Assembly (NCBI GenBank): GCA_016235585.1
Contig: JACRJY010000202.1
Coordinates: 1 to 53,463 of the forward strand
Direction of reading: 5' to 3'
DNA: 53,463 nucleotides
From: Verrucomicrobiota bacterium
GTDB taxonomy: Bacteria; Verrucomicrobiota; Verrucomicrobiia; Limisphaerales; JACRJY01
Each line of letters starts with the position of its first letter. Position 1 is the first letter of the stretch. Position numbers and translations under genes: made by a program. Below are positions 16,326-24,924 of the stretch, one piece after another. The notes beneath the pieces were generated by a model, which made no database searches, had not been told where the DNA came from, and was given only the letters and a program-made list of their open reading frames with translations.

Positions 16326-17335
16326 AAACCGCCACATCCGTCCTCTGGATTTTTTCCTTCTGCTCCATTTTTTCCCTCGCCGCCGCCGAGGAGGCCGCCG
16401 TCATCAAGGCCAGCCGCGTGAACGTGCGCGGCCAGGCCCGCCTCGCCAGCGAAGTCGTCACGCAGCTCAAGAAGGATGATGCCGTCACCATCCTCGAGGA
16501 GATCGCCGCGCCCAATGCCAAGCCCGGCGAGCCGGCGGCGTGGCTCCGCATCAAGCTGCCCGCCAACACGCCGGTGTGGGTCAACGCGAACTTCGTCTCC
16601 AACAACCTCGTCACCGTCAACAAGCTCAACGTCCGCTCCGGGCCGGGGGAAAATTACAGCGTCCTCGCCCGCCTCGACAAAGGCGCGGAGGTCAAGGCCA
16701 TCCGCACCGTCGGCGGCGACTGGACGGAAATCGAGGCGCCCGCCGGGGCTTTCGCCTTCATTGGTTCTGAACTGGTGAGCCGCCCGAACAAGCCCGCCGC
16801 ACCGGAAACCATTTCCGCCGCGAACACCACGACCGCACCGCCCGCGCCCGCGCCGGAGCCGGTCAAACTGGAGCCAGCCCCCGCGCCTGCTCCCGCCCCG
16901 GCTCCGACGGTGGAAACGAAATCCGCCGCGACCACCACGCCTGCGCCCGTCGTCCCGGTGACGACGCCAGAGCCTGCGCCCGCTCCTCCGGCCCTCGCGC
17001 CAGAAATCAAAACGGAATCCGCCTCCACGACCGTCGCCGCGCCGCCGGCCATTTCACCGACGCGGGAAATTGTGGTCGAGGAGATCGCGCCGAAGCGCAT
17101 CGTCACGCGCGAGGGATTTGTCCGCCTCTCGGTCAACATCCAGACGCCGACCTTCTACGCGCTGGAGAGCCTCGACAACGGCAAGACGATCAACTATCTC
17201 CACAGCACCTCGACCAATCTGCAATGGAAGGTTCTCAAGGATCGCAAGGTCATCGTCACCGGCGAGGAGGCCATTGACAAGCGCTGGCCCAACACGCCGG
17301 TGCTGGTCATCGAAACGCTCAAGACCACGCCCTGA
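16322..17335 (+). CDS. Secreted protein with two bacterial SH3 domains and a Pro/Ala-rich stalk
   Basis: 337 residues: signal peptide (MKTATSVLWIFSFCSIFSLAAA), an SH3b domain (about 25-92, KASRVNVRGQARLASEVVTQL), a second SH3b (about 94-148, LNVRSGPGENYSVLARL), then a low-complexity Pro/Ala/Thr linker (about 155-250) and a C-terminal domain of about 85 residues (FVRLSVNIQTPTFYALES). SH3b domains generally bind peptidoglycan or peptides; the C-terminal part is not recognised. It is coupled upstream to rluB (ATGA overlap) and overlaps folD by one base (TGATG), forming a tight three-gene unit. Confidence 0.85.
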   Translation: MKTATSVLWIFSFCSIFSLAAAEEAAVIKASRVNVRGQARLASEVVTQLKKDDAVTILEEIAAPNAKPGEPAAWLRIKLPANTPVWVNANFVSNNLVTVNKLNVRSGPGENYSVLARLDKGAEVKAIRTVGGDWTEIEAPAGAFAFIGSELVSRPNKPAAPETISAANTTTAPPAPAPEPVKLEPAPAPAPAPAPTVETKSAATTTPAPVVPVTTPEPAPAPPALAPEIKTESASTTVAAPPAISPTREIVVEEIAPKRIVTREGFVRLSVNIQTPTFYALESLDNGKTINYLHSTSTNLQWKVLKDRKVIVTGEEAIDKRWPNTPVLVIETLKTTP

Positions 17336-18219
17336 TGGCCGCCGCCAATCTGATTGATGGCCGCGCCATCGCCGAGCAGCTTCACACGGAAACCGCCCAG
17401 CGCATCGCCGCCCTGAAGGCGCGCGGCATCGAGCCGGGCCTCGCTTTCGTGCGCGTCGGCGAAGACCCGGCGTCGAAGGTCTATGTCGGCATGAAGGAGA
17501 AAACCGGCGCGCGCCTCGGCATCCGCTCCGCCACCCACGTCCTGCCGGAGAAAACTTCCGAGGCCGAGCTGCTGAAACTCATCGCTGAACTCAACGCCGA
17601 CAAAAGCACACACGGAATTCTCGTGCAAGCCCCGCTGCCCGCGCACATCAACCAGGCCACTGTCTTCTCAACCGTCTCACCGGCGAAGGACGTGGATGGT
17701 TTTCATCCCGTCAACGTCGGCAAGCTGATGCTCGGCGACACGACGGGCTTTCTTCCCTGCACTCCGGCGGGCGTGCATGAACTGCTGATTCGCTCCGGCG
17801 TGAAAATCAGCGGCGCGGAAGTCGTCGTGCTGGGGCGCGGCAACATTGTCGGCAAGCCGATGGCGGCGATATTAATCCAGAAGGCGAAGCACGCGAACGC
17901 GACCGTCACCATTTGCCACTCGGCCACGCGCGACATCGCCGCGCACTGCCGCCGCGCGGACATCCTCGTGGCCGCGCTGGGCGTGGCGCATTTTGTGAAG
18001 GCGGACATGGTCAAGCCCGGCGCGGTGGTGATGGACGTGGGCGTGAACCGCATCGCCGACCCGCAGGCCAAAGGCGGCTCGCGGCTCGTGGGCGACGTGG
18101 ACTTCGACGCCGTGCAGCCCATCGCCGGGAAAATCACGCCCAACCCCGGCGGCGTCGGCCCGATGACGATTGCCATGCTGATGCAAAACACCGTGCGCGC
18201 GGCGGAGATGCAGACGTAG
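17335..18219 (+). CDS. folD: Bifunctional methylene-THF dehydrogenase/cyclohydrolase
   Basis: 294 residues. Catalytic K54 lies in YVGMKEKTG, with QAPLPAHI, KDVDGFHPVN, PCTPAGVHEL, the NADP-binding GRGNIVGKPMA and the C-terminal PNPGGVGPMT all present. It interconverts methylene-, methenyl- and formyl-THF, using the product of the GlyA domain encoded at 1800-3971. Its ATG overlaps the stop of the SH3 gene (TGATG), so it is translated in the rluB-SH3-folD unit. A heptanucleotide array follows the stop. Confidence 0.97.
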   Translation: MAAANLIDGRAIAEQLHTETAQRIAALKARGIEPGLAFVRVGEDPASKVYVGMKEKTGARLGIRSATHVLPEKTSEAELLKLIAELNADKSTHGILVQAPLPAHINQATVFSTVSPAKDVDGFHPVNVGKLMLGDTTGFLPCTPAGVHELLIRSGVKISGAEVVVLGRGNIVGKPMAAILIQKAKHANATVTICHSATRDIAAHCRRADILVAALGVAHFVKADMVKPGAVVMDVGVNRIADPQAKGGSRLVGDVDFDAVQPIAGKITPNPGGVGPMTIAMLMQNTVRAAEMQT

Positions 18220-18222
18220 TTT

Positions 18223-18250
18223 TTCATCCTTCATCCCTCATCCTTCATAA
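18223..18250. repeat. Heptanucleotide array TTCATCC x4
   Basis: Units TTCATCC, TTCATCC, CTCATCC, TTCATAA lie between the folD stop and the ATG of the next gene, filling nearly the entire 35-base spacer. Confidence 0.85.
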
Positions 18251-18254
18251 TTTC

Positions 18255-18695
18255 ATGAACCCCACCCGCATCCTCCCCGATTTGCAATGCTCGCTCGTGT
18301 GCGAGGACATCCGCCAGGAAGTCACCGGCAACGTCATCCTGCTCGGCGTCATTGCGCTGCTGCGCGCGCCGCAGTTCCCCGTCACCGCGCACAAGCTCTG
18401 CGTGTTCAACCGCTGGACGGCGGGCCTCGGCCAGTTCACCGAAACGGTGCGGCTCATCGCGCCCGACCAGACGACGGTGCTGCGCGAGAGCAAGGTGAAG
18501 TTCGCGCTGCAGGACGCCGCGCACAACGCGACGAACTTGAGCGTGTTCGGCCAGTTGGAGTTCACCGCGCCCGGCCTCTACTTCGTCGAAGTGCTGGTGG
18601 ACGACGTGATGAAGCTGCGCTACGCACTGCCGGTCGTGCTCGTCCAGATGCCGAACGCCGGGCAACCGCCCGCCCCGGCGGAACCGGCGGCGTGA
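18255..18695 (+). CDS. Conserved hypothetical protein (DUF6941-like)
   Basis: 146 residues, no signal peptide. It reads MNPTRILPDLQCSLVCEDIR, then VILLGVIALLRAPQFPV and a beta-rich middle (FNRWTAGLGQF, VFGQLEFTAPGLYFVEVLVDD). I recall this as the DUF6941 family, whose members look like small beta-sandwich proteins of unknown role. It ends with a Pro/Ala tail and is convergent with the ABC ATPase gene, separated by only four bases. Confidence 0.7.
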   Translation: MNPTRILPDLQCSLVCEDIRQEVTGNVILLGVIALLRAPQFPVTAHKLCVFNRWTAGLGQFTETVRLIAPDQTTVLRESKVKFALQDAAHNATNLSVFGQLEFTAPGLYFVEVLVDDVMKLRYALPVVLVQMPNAGQPPAPAEPAA

Positions 18696-18699
18696 TTCT

Positions 18700-19698
18700 T
18701 CAAGATTTGCCGTCAGTTTTTCCGCGCGCGAAGAGCTGCCGGATGATTTCCTCAATCGGCACCTCCTCGATGTCAATGTCCGACACGGGCAGCTCGTCCA
18801 GCAGCGCCTTGCAGACGGGGATGACGCGCTCGCGCTTCACCTTGAGCTTGAGGCTCGCGGAGGTCTGCTCCACCACTTCGCCGTAACGCGCGAGGCTCGC
18901 CGCCGGGGTGCGATCCGCACCGTCGCATTGGATGGTGACGAGCTTGAAGTCGGCGAAGCGGTCAATGATCTCGCTCAACCGGCCATCGAAGAAAATCGCG
19001 CCGTGATCAATGATGACGACGCGCTGGCAGAGTTCCTGGATGTCCGCCATGTAATGGCTGGTGAGCAGAATCGTGGTCTTGCGCGTCGCGTTGTGGTGCC
19101 GGAGGAACTCGCGGACTTTTTTCTGCGAGACAACGTCGAGGCCGATGGTCGGCTCGTCGAGGAACAGCACCTTCGGCTGGTGGAGCAGCGCGGCGATGAG
19201 TTCCATCTTCATGCGTTCGCCGAGGGAAAGTTCGCGCACCATCACATTGAGCTTGTCGCGCACGTCGAGCAGTTCGCTCATCTCGGCGACGGTGCGCTCG
19301 AAGCCGTCGCGCGCGATGCCGTAGATTTTGGCGTTCAGTTCGAGCGATTCACGCGCGGGCAGATCCCACCAGAGCTGGTTTTTCTGGCCGAGCAGCAGCG
19401 CGAACTGGCGGCGGTAGCCGTCCGCGCGCTCCCACGGCGTGAAGCCGAGCACGCGCGCGTCGCCGGACGTTGGATAGAGCAGGCCGGCAAGCATCTTGAG
19501 CGTGGTGGTCTTGCCCGCGCCGTTCGGGCCGAGGAAGCCGACGAGTTCGCCCTCTTCGACGGAGAAATTCACGTCCTTCACCGCGTGGACGGTCTCGTAT
19601 TGCCGGTGAAACAGGCCCTTCACCGCGCCCCAGAGGCCGGGCGGCTTTTTGTAGGTGCGGAAGGCTTTGGTCAGTCCGCGGACTTCGATGGCAAGCAC
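18700..19698 (-). CDS. ABC transporter ATP-binding protein, ABC-2 export type
   Basis: 332 residues from a GTG start (19698). Walker A GPNGAGKT (57-64), signature LSLGE (157-161), Walker B KVLFLDEP (176-183) and the H-loop TSHYM are intact. The C-terminal 100 residues are the regulatory extension typical of ABC-2 type exporters (daunorubicin/NatA-like). No permease gene lies beside it, so its partner is elsewhere. It is downstream of dnaA on the same strand across a heptanucleotide array and hairpin. Confidence 0.93.
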   Translation of the reverse strand: MLAIEVRGLTKAFRTYKKPPGLWGAVKGLFHRQYETVHAVKDVNFSVEEGELVGFLGPNGAGKTTTLKMLAGLLYPTSGDARVLGFTPWERADGYRRQFALLLGQKNQLWWDLPARESLELNAKIYGIARDGFERTVAEMSELLDVRDKLNVMVRELSLGERMKMELIAALLHQPKVLFLDEPTIGLDVVSQKKVREFLRHHNATRKTTILLTSHYMADIQELCQRVVIIDHGAIFFDGRLSEIIDRFADFKLVTIQCDGADRTPAASLARYGEVVEQTSASLKLKVKRERVIPVCKALLDELPVSDIDIEEVPIEEIIRQLFARGKTDGKS

Positions 19699-19705
19699 GA
19701 GAGCA

Positions 19706-19784
19706 GTTTCAGGTTGCTGGTTGCAAGTTCGCCGAAAAGCGAAGCCTACGGCGAACTTGAAAAATGAAATTGAAACGGGACTTG
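19706..19784. repeat. Heptanucleotide array (GTTNNNN) with 11-bp hairpin
   Basis: Units GTTTCAG, GTTGCTG, GTTGCAA, GTTCGCC run 19706-19733. CAAGTTCGCCG (19724-19734) pairs perfectly with CGGCGAACTTG (19749-19759), and complementary 7-base words continue to about 19784. It fills the dnaA/ABC spacer. Confidence 0.75.
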
Positions 19785-19789
19785 AGCGC

Positions 19790-21139
19790 CTAGCGCTGGA
19801 GCTGGCGTTCGAGGTAGAGGACGACCTGGCGGACGTTGGAATCCACTTCCATGCGGTCCTTCACGAGGCGGCAGGCGTGCAGCACGGTGCCGTGATCGCG
19901 GCCGCCGAAGGCCTCGCCGATGGTGTTGAGGGAACCCTCGGTCATCTGGCGCGAGAGATACATGGCGATCTGGCGCGGGAAGGCGATGTTCTCCGGGCGG
20001 CGCTTGCTGGTCATGTCCGCGAGGCGGATGTCGAAATGCTCGGCGACGCGCTTCTGGATCAGATCAATGCTGATGTTGAGGCGGCCCTCCTCGTGGAGGA
20101 TTTCACGCAGCAGGCCTTCGACCATTTCCACGCTCAATTTTTTGCCCGTCAGCGAGGAGTAGGAGGCGACGCGGATGAGCGCGCCCTCGAGCCGGCGGAT
20201 GTTGGTGCGGATGCGGTTGGCGAGGAAGTTCAGCACCTCCTCGGACAGCTCCACGCCCATCGCCTTGCCCTTCTTGCGGAGAATGGCGAGGCGCGTCTCG
20301 ACATCGGGCGGCTGCATATCGGTGACGAGGCCCCACTCGAAGCGGGAGACGAGGCGCTGCTCGAGGTTTTGAATCTCGCTCGCGGGCCGGTCGCAGGTGA
20401 GCACGATCTGCTTGTGCGACTCGTGCAGGGCGTTGAAGGTGTGGAAAAATTCCTCCTGGATGCGCTCCTTGCCGGCGAGGAACTGCACATCGTCAATCAG
20501 CAGCACGTCCGTCTGGCGGTATTTTTTGCGGAAACGCGGGAGCTGGTTGTTCTGGATCGCGTCAATGTATTCGTTCGTGAATTTCTCCGAGGAGAGATAC
20601 GCGATGCGCGCGCCTTTTTTGTGCGTGCCGACGTGCTGGCCGATGGCGTGCAGCAAGTGCGTCTTGCCCAGGCCAACGCCGCCGTAGAGGAAAAGCGGGT
20701 TGTAGGATTTGCCCGGCGCCTGCGCCACGGCCATCGCGGCGGCGTGGGCGAAGTGGTTGTTCGTGCCGACGACAAACGCGTCGAAGGTGTTGCGCGGATT
20801 GAAAATCGCCTCGCCATCCGCCACGGCGCGCGCGGCGTGCTCGGAATTTTTCTTCGGCGCGGGCGTCACGGGTGCCGGCGCGGGAACCGCCGTGGAGACT
20901 TTAAATTTCACCGCGAGGTGCTTGCCCGAGGCGTGCGCGAGCACGTCCTGCAAGAGCCCGAGGTAGTTGTCCTTGAGCCACACTTCGCAGAAGTCGTTGG
21001 CGACTTCCAGCGTGATGGCGTCGCCCTCGATCGCCACGGCGCGCACGGGCGCAAACCACAGGTTGAACGTGTCGGCGTTGAGCATCGAGCGCAGCTGCGC
21101 GAGCGCGGCTGCCCAGATTTTATCCACGGATGTTTGCAT
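19790..21139 (-). CDS. dnaA: Chromosomal replication initiator DnaA
   Basis: 449 residues from the ATG at 21139 (MQTSVDKIWAAALAQL). Domain I (1-80), a short Pro/Ala linker (84-100), AAA+ domain III with Walker A GGVGLGKT (153-160), Walker B VLLIDDVQFL, and domain IV with the DnaA-box-binding helix SLNTIGEAFGGRDHGTVLHA. Complete and conserved. It is not followed by dnaN or recF, as is often the case outside Proteobacteria and Firmicutes. The non-coding region upstream (21140-21613) has features of a replication origin. Confidence 0.97.
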   Translation of the reverse strand: MQTSVDKIWAAALAQLRSMLNADTFNLWFAPVRAVAIEGDAITLEVANDFCEVWLKDNYLGLLQDVLAHASGKHLAVKFKVSTAVPAPAPVTPAPKKNSEHAARAVADGEAIFNPRNTFDAFVVGTNNHFAHAAAMAVAQAPGKSYNPLFLYGGVGLGKTHLLHAIGQHVGTHKKGARIAYLSSEKFTNEYIDAIQNNQLPRFRKKYRQTDVLLIDDVQFLAGKERIQEEFFHTFNALHESHKQIVLTCDRPASEIQNLEQRLVSRFEWGLVTDMQPPDVETRLAILRKKGKAMGVELSEEVLNFLANRIRTNIRRLEGALIRVASYSSLTGKKLSVEMVEGLLREILHEEGRLNISIDLIQKRVAEHFDIRLADMTSKRRPENIAFPRQIAMYLSRQMTEGSLNTIGEAFGGRDHGTVLHACRLVKDRMEVDSNVRQVVLYLERQLQR

Positions 21140-21467
21140 TTTAACAACGCCGATGCGGCGAAAAGGCCCGATTTTATTCACGTGGCGTTGCCAGTGGGAA
21201 ATCCGCGCGGCTGCGTCGGGGTTCTTTTCCGTTCACTGGGCAGTCACCATCGCACTCTGTCAACTACCGGCCTGCTTTGCACTTGTCCGAGGAGGTCTAA
21301 AATCTTATCTCAATGGCATTCAAGCACTTGCAGCCAAAACAAACCACAACCCCGGAACCTTCAACTAAATCAACCACCATCACAAATATCGCCGCCGGTA
21401 ACGGGTCGAGTTTTTAGTCCAACTCGGTGCCACTGGCTAGGACAATATGCTAAACCTTATTCAACAG

Positions 21468-21476
21468 TTATTCACA
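21468..21476 (+). promoter_or_regulatory. DnaA-box-like site
   Basis: TTATTCACA matches the consensus TTATNCACA exactly. It lies about 330 bp upstream of the dnaA start and just before the terminator-like hairpin. Confidence 0.55.
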
Positions 21477-21486
21477 GCCGGTTTTG

Positions 21487-21510
21487 GCCTGAAAAATCAG
21501 GCGTTTTTTT
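21487..21510 (+). terminator. Plus-strand intrinsic terminator with no annotated gene upstream
   Basis: GCCTGA (21487-21492), loop AAAA, TCAGGC (21497-21502), then G and seven T. The orientation is opposite to dnaA and to glnB. No plus-strand gene precedes it within the region, so it may end a small RNA or antisense transcript. Confidence 0.7.
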
Positions 21511-21613
21511 CATTTTTCAAGAAACCGAGCGTGTCGAAAACCAGGTGTCATTCACATTTTTTCGTGGGGACGGCAATTCGTTCACTGATGAACCGGCGAA
21601 GGGAAAAACGAAA

Positions 21614-21988
<375 letters not shown>

Positions 21989-22049
21989 TCATCCCGTTTC
22001 CGCTGTAAATAGGTTTTTGCGCCGCGCGCAAAATAATTTCCAAAAATTG

Positions 22050-22463
22050 TCAGCGCCCCGCCTTCGCCAGCTCCAGCAGCCGCTCAAACTCCACCGCCGT
22101 GAGCGGCGTCACCGAGAGCCGCGACTGCCGCACCAGCGCGATGCCCTGTAAAATCTTGTCCGCCTTGATGGCCGCCAGCGTCACCGGCGATTTCAGCGGC
22201 TTCACAGGCACCAAATCCACCGCGCTCCAGTCGCCCTCCGCCGCCGTCGGGTCGGGATAATGCTCCCGCTCCACGCGCGCGAGGCCGACGACCTGCTTCT
22301 CGCTCACGCTGTGGTAAAACAGCACGGGGTCGCCGCGCTTCATCGCGCGCAGGTTGTTTCGAGCTTGGAAACTCCGCACGCCCGTCCACGCCGTGTGGCC
22401 GTCCCTCATGAATTGCGCCCACGAGTAGGCCTCGGGTTCCGATTTGGCGAGCCAGTGGTTCAT
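22050..22463 (-). CDS. EVE domain protein
   Basis: 137 residues that make up a single EVE domain: MNHWLAKSEPEAYSW at the N-terminus, AWTGVRSFQARNNLRAMKRGDPVLFYHS, then VVGLARVEREHYPDP and a C-terminal LRQSRLSVTPL-like motif (ALVRQSRLSVTPLTAVEF). EVE domains are PUA-like and bind modified bases in RNA or DNA. It is divergent from yggS; a heptanucleotide array lies between them. Confidence 0.93.
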   Translation of the reverse strand: MNHWLAKSEPEAYSWAQFMRDGHTAWTGVRSFQARNNLRAMKRGDPVLFYHSVSEKQVVGLARVEREHYPDPTAAEGDWSAVDLVPVKPLKSPVTLAAIKADKILQGIALVRQSRLSVTPLTAVEFERLLELAKAGR

Positions 22464-22472
22464 GGAAAGAAT

Positions 22473-22500
22473 TTACGATTGACGATTTGCGCCCTACGAT
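22473..22500. repeat. Heptanucleotide array TTACGAT-type x4
   Basis: Units TTACGAT, TGACGAT, TTGCGCC, CTACGAT fill the spacer between the divergent EVE and yggS start codons, ending seven bases before the yggS GTG. Confidence 0.75.
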
Positions 22501-22506
22501 TGCTCC

Positions 22507-23208
22507 GTGAGTCTGGCCGACAACTTGGATTCGATTCAACAACGGATTCGCGCCGCCTGCGCGCGGGCCGGGCGCGATCCTGCGGACGTCACGCTGCTCG
22601 CAGTCGCCAAAAACCATCCGCCGGAGACGGTGCGCGCCGCCGCCGAGCTGGGCCTGGCGCTCTTCGGCGAAAACCGAGTGCAGGAGGCGAAGGCGAAAAT
22701 CCCCCTCTGCCCCGACCGCCTGCGCTGGCACATGATCGGCCACCTGCAATCCAACAAATGCCGTGACGCCGTGCATTTTTTTGAAATGATCCAGAGCGTG
22801 GACAGCCTCGCCCTCGCGCAGGAAATCAACAAGAGCTGCGACAAGGCGGCCAAGACCATGCCCGTGCTCCTCGAAGTCAACATTGCGGGCGAGGGAAGCA
22901 AGTTTGGTTATTCCCCGGCGCAATTGCTCGCGGAACTGGCGCAAATCAACGCGCTGCCGCGCCTGGAAATCCACGGCCTGATGACCATCGCACCGTGGAC
23001 GCCGGAGCCGGAAAAAGTCCGCCCGGTGTTCCGCCGTCTGCGCGAGCTCAAGACGCAGTGCGAACAGATTCTCGGCGCGCCGCTGCCGCACTTGAGCATG
23101 GGCATGAGCGGTGACTTTGAAATCGCCATCGAGGAAGGTGCGACCCTCGTGCGCATTGGCAGCGCGCTTTTCGGCCCGCGCCCCAGGCAGGACAAAAAAC
23201 CGGATTAG
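22507..23208 (+). CDS. yggS: YggS/PLPBP family pyridoxal-phosphate homeostasis protein
   Basis: 233 residues from a GTG start. The PLP lysine is K35 in AVAKNHP; FGENRVQEAKAK, WHMIGHLQSNK, GLMTIAPW and LSMGMSGDFEIAIEEGATLVRIGSALFG are all family blocks. The protein is a fold-type III PLP binder without known catalysis that keeps PLP and amino-acid levels balanced. It ends before a 198-bp spacer in which I see nothing. Confidence 0.95.
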   Translation: MSLADNLDSIQQRIRAACARAGRDPADVTLLAVAKNHPPETVRAAAELGLALFGENRVQEAKAKIPLCPDRLRWHMIGHLQSNKCRDAVHFFEMIQSVDSLALAQEINKSCDKAAKTMPVLLEVNIAGEGSKFGYSPAQLLAELAQINALPRLEIHGLMTIAPWTPEPEKVRPVFRRLRELKTQCEQILGAPLPHLSMGMSGDFEIAIEEGATLVRIGSALFGPRPRQDKKPD

Positions 23209-23406
23209 CGCCTCTGTCCGCGCAACAATAGCGGTTCGCATTTGCCTGTCTGCGAGTGGGTTTGCAATTCTGTGAATCTGTCTGTCTTGATTTTCGCCAC
23301 TCGCTTGTAATTCCAGACACTCGCTGTTTCCACGCCGGACAAAAAATCCGATTTTCCCGCCTCAAGCCACTGGCACCGCGCGTGCTTTTCAAAACCAGAC
23401 TGAATT

Positions 23407-23646
23407 ATGTATTACCGAATTCCAACACGAACGTCGCCTTTGGCCGTGAAAATTATCGTTGCCATCGTGGCCGTCATCTTCATCGCGATCCTCTCCATAC
23501 CGCTTTGGGGGCCGCCGGTGTTGACGAAATTTTACCTGGACAACTGGGACAGCCGTCTGGCCAGCCGGGTCGTGGTTGTGAAAGCCAGGATCAATGATTC
23601 CTGGCCGCTCTTCGCGCAAACGACGGCGGCCAAGCAGGGGGAATGA
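23407..23646 (+). CDS. Small single-pass membrane protein, hypothetical
   Basis: 79 residues with one strongly hydrophobic helix (about 12-34, LAVKIIVAIVAVIFIAIL) followed by a short polar tail. It resembles no family I know. The codon usage (GCC, ATC, CTG rich) looks genuine from the second quarter on, but there is no clear ribosome binding site and an antisense frame of similar length exists. Treat as a possible gene. Confidence 0.45.
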   Translation: MYYRIPTRTSPLAVKIIVAIVAVIFIAILSIPLWGPPVLTKFYLDNWDSRLASRVVVVKARINDSWPLFAQTTAAKQGE

Positions 23647-23682
23647 TCCTGCCGCCCCGCGCAACCCGGAAGGCCGTGCCGC

Positions 23683-24900
23683 TTATTGCTTCACCGTGAG
23701 AATCAGCCCCGTGTGCGGCGGGATGGTGAACGGGCTGGCGAGCGCACGGCCTTCACTGGCGGAAATGAACGAGACCTTGTCGAGTCCGGCCCACGGCAGT
23801 TTCACACCGGTTTCCTCCTTGTCGGTGGGGTTCACCAGCACTACGCCGTTGGAAAAGGGCCGTCCGTGGACGCCGCCCGCGGCAAGCTCCTGCATCGGCG
23901 CGGTGGCGGTGCCGAGCGGCGCGTCGTATTCGGGGAAGTGCTCCGGCCCGTCCGTGCGCTGCGTGTCGAAGTTAAAGTGACTGCGCGGCCCCGCGCCGAG
24001 CAGACACGACGCGAGCGTGAAGCGCCGCCATTGTGGGACGAGTTTCGCGGCATCCGGCTCGTTGTTTGCGGTCAGCCCGTCTGTCCAGCACCGCACCGTC
24101 CACAGGCCGATGCGCCCGCGCCGTTCCACGTCCTGAATCATCAGCACGTCGAGCAGCCACGCGGCGGGCGCGGGCCACTCGTCGAGCTTCGCCGTGGAAA
24201 ACCGCCAGAGCGAATCCGCCATCGCACCATCCGCAAACTGCAGCAGGACGCGCGGGCTTTCGGCCTCCGGCTCGCTCCAGTAGCGCTCGCCGGAGACCAG
24301 CCCGTTGAACACAAGCTTCTTGTCCTTCGGCATGGACTCCTTCATCGCCGTGAGCATCGCCGCCTGCGCCGCCAGCCATTGACTGCGCGTGAAGACCGTC
24401 CGCGTCTTTGGGTTGATCGGCTGGCCGGCGGAGGTCACAGAACCGATCCCGCCCGCGCCCATGTTGTCCACGAACACGCCGTCGAACTCCGCCTCGGTGT
24501 GGCGGATGGCGTTGCGCGCGACGTGCTGCAGCCACTTGAAATTATTCGGCACGACCAGCCAGCCCGTGGCGCCGCGCGCCTTGATAAGAAAACCGTCTTT
24601 GTCGAGCGCCAGCGCGTCGCGCAGGCTGTTGGTCAGGCTGTCCGTGACCGCCGCGCCGGAAAGGTATTTCAACGTTGTCGTGGCGGGATTGCCCTCGCGG
24701 AAGAGCTTCGACTCCTGATGGCCAAGCACGAGGGAGAACTTCGCGCCGATCTGTTTCGACGTCTGCTCGCCAAGGTCGCGCCACAACGGGGCGAAGAGGC
24801 GGATTATAGTTTCGTCAGCAGCGGGTGAAGTCTGCGCGCACGCGCCGCCGAGCATTCCTAAAGCAAGCGCACCTGCGAGCAGATGAAATCCGATTCTCAT
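23683..24900 (-). CDS. Secreted putative glycoside hydrolase (GHL15-like)
   Basis: 405 residues from the ATG at 24900, with a signal peptide (MRIGFHLLAGALALGMLGGACA) whose GACA end could be a lipobox. The body resembles hypothetical glycosyl hydrolase family 15: FDGVFVDNMG, MPKDKKLVFNG, and the C-terminal NGVVLVNPTDKE and LPPHTGLILT-like end (IPPHTGLILTVKQ). Members have a TIM-barrel fold with the acidic D in DGVFVDN. Substrate unknown. It is followed upstream, on the same strand, by gmd across 24 bases, so the two may be co-transcribed. Confidence 0.7.
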   Translation of the reverse strand: MRIGFHLLAGALALGMLGGACAQTSPAADETIIRLFAPLWRDLGEQTSKQIGAKFSLVLGHQESKLFREGNPATTTLKYLSGAAVTDSLTNSLRDALALDKDGFLIKARGATGWLVVPNNFKWLQHVARNAIRHTEAEFDGVFVDNMGAGGIGSVTSAGQPINPKTRTVFTRSQWLAAQAAMLTAMKESMPKDKKLVFNGLVSGERYWSEPEAESPRVLLQFADGAMADSLWRFSTAKLDEWPAPAAWLLDVLMIQDVERRGRIGLWTVRCWTDGLTANNEPDAAKLVPQWRRFTLASCLLGAGPRSHFNFDTQRTDGPEHFPEYDAPLGTATAPMQELAAGGVHGRPFSNGVVLVNPTDKEETGVKLPWAGLDKVSFISASEGRALASPFTIPPHTGLILTVKQ

Positions 24901-24924
24901 GAAAGCCCAGCGCTTCCGCAAAAA

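Larger units (their letters stand above)
21140..21613. other. 474-bp non-coding region upstream of dnaA, candidate oriC
   Basis: The stretch is AT-richer than its surroundings, especially 21301-21570. TTATTCACA at 21468-21476 fits the DnaA-box form TTATNCACA, TTATTCACG at 21174-21182 has one mismatch, TTATTCAAC at 21457-21465 has two, and TTATCCACG (21120-21128) lies just inside dnaA. A hairpin with a T-run is at 21487-21510. No protein gene is convincing. Box number is modest, so the origin call is tentative. Confidence 0.45.

Noticed and set aside
18700..19698. ABC ATPase as part of a defence system
   Set aside because: Sequence fits ordinary ABC-2 export ATPases, with no nuclease or effector domain next to it.
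23389..23664. Minus-strand 91-residue frame
   Set aside because: Overlaps the small membrane protein frame; Arg/His-rich and without family features.
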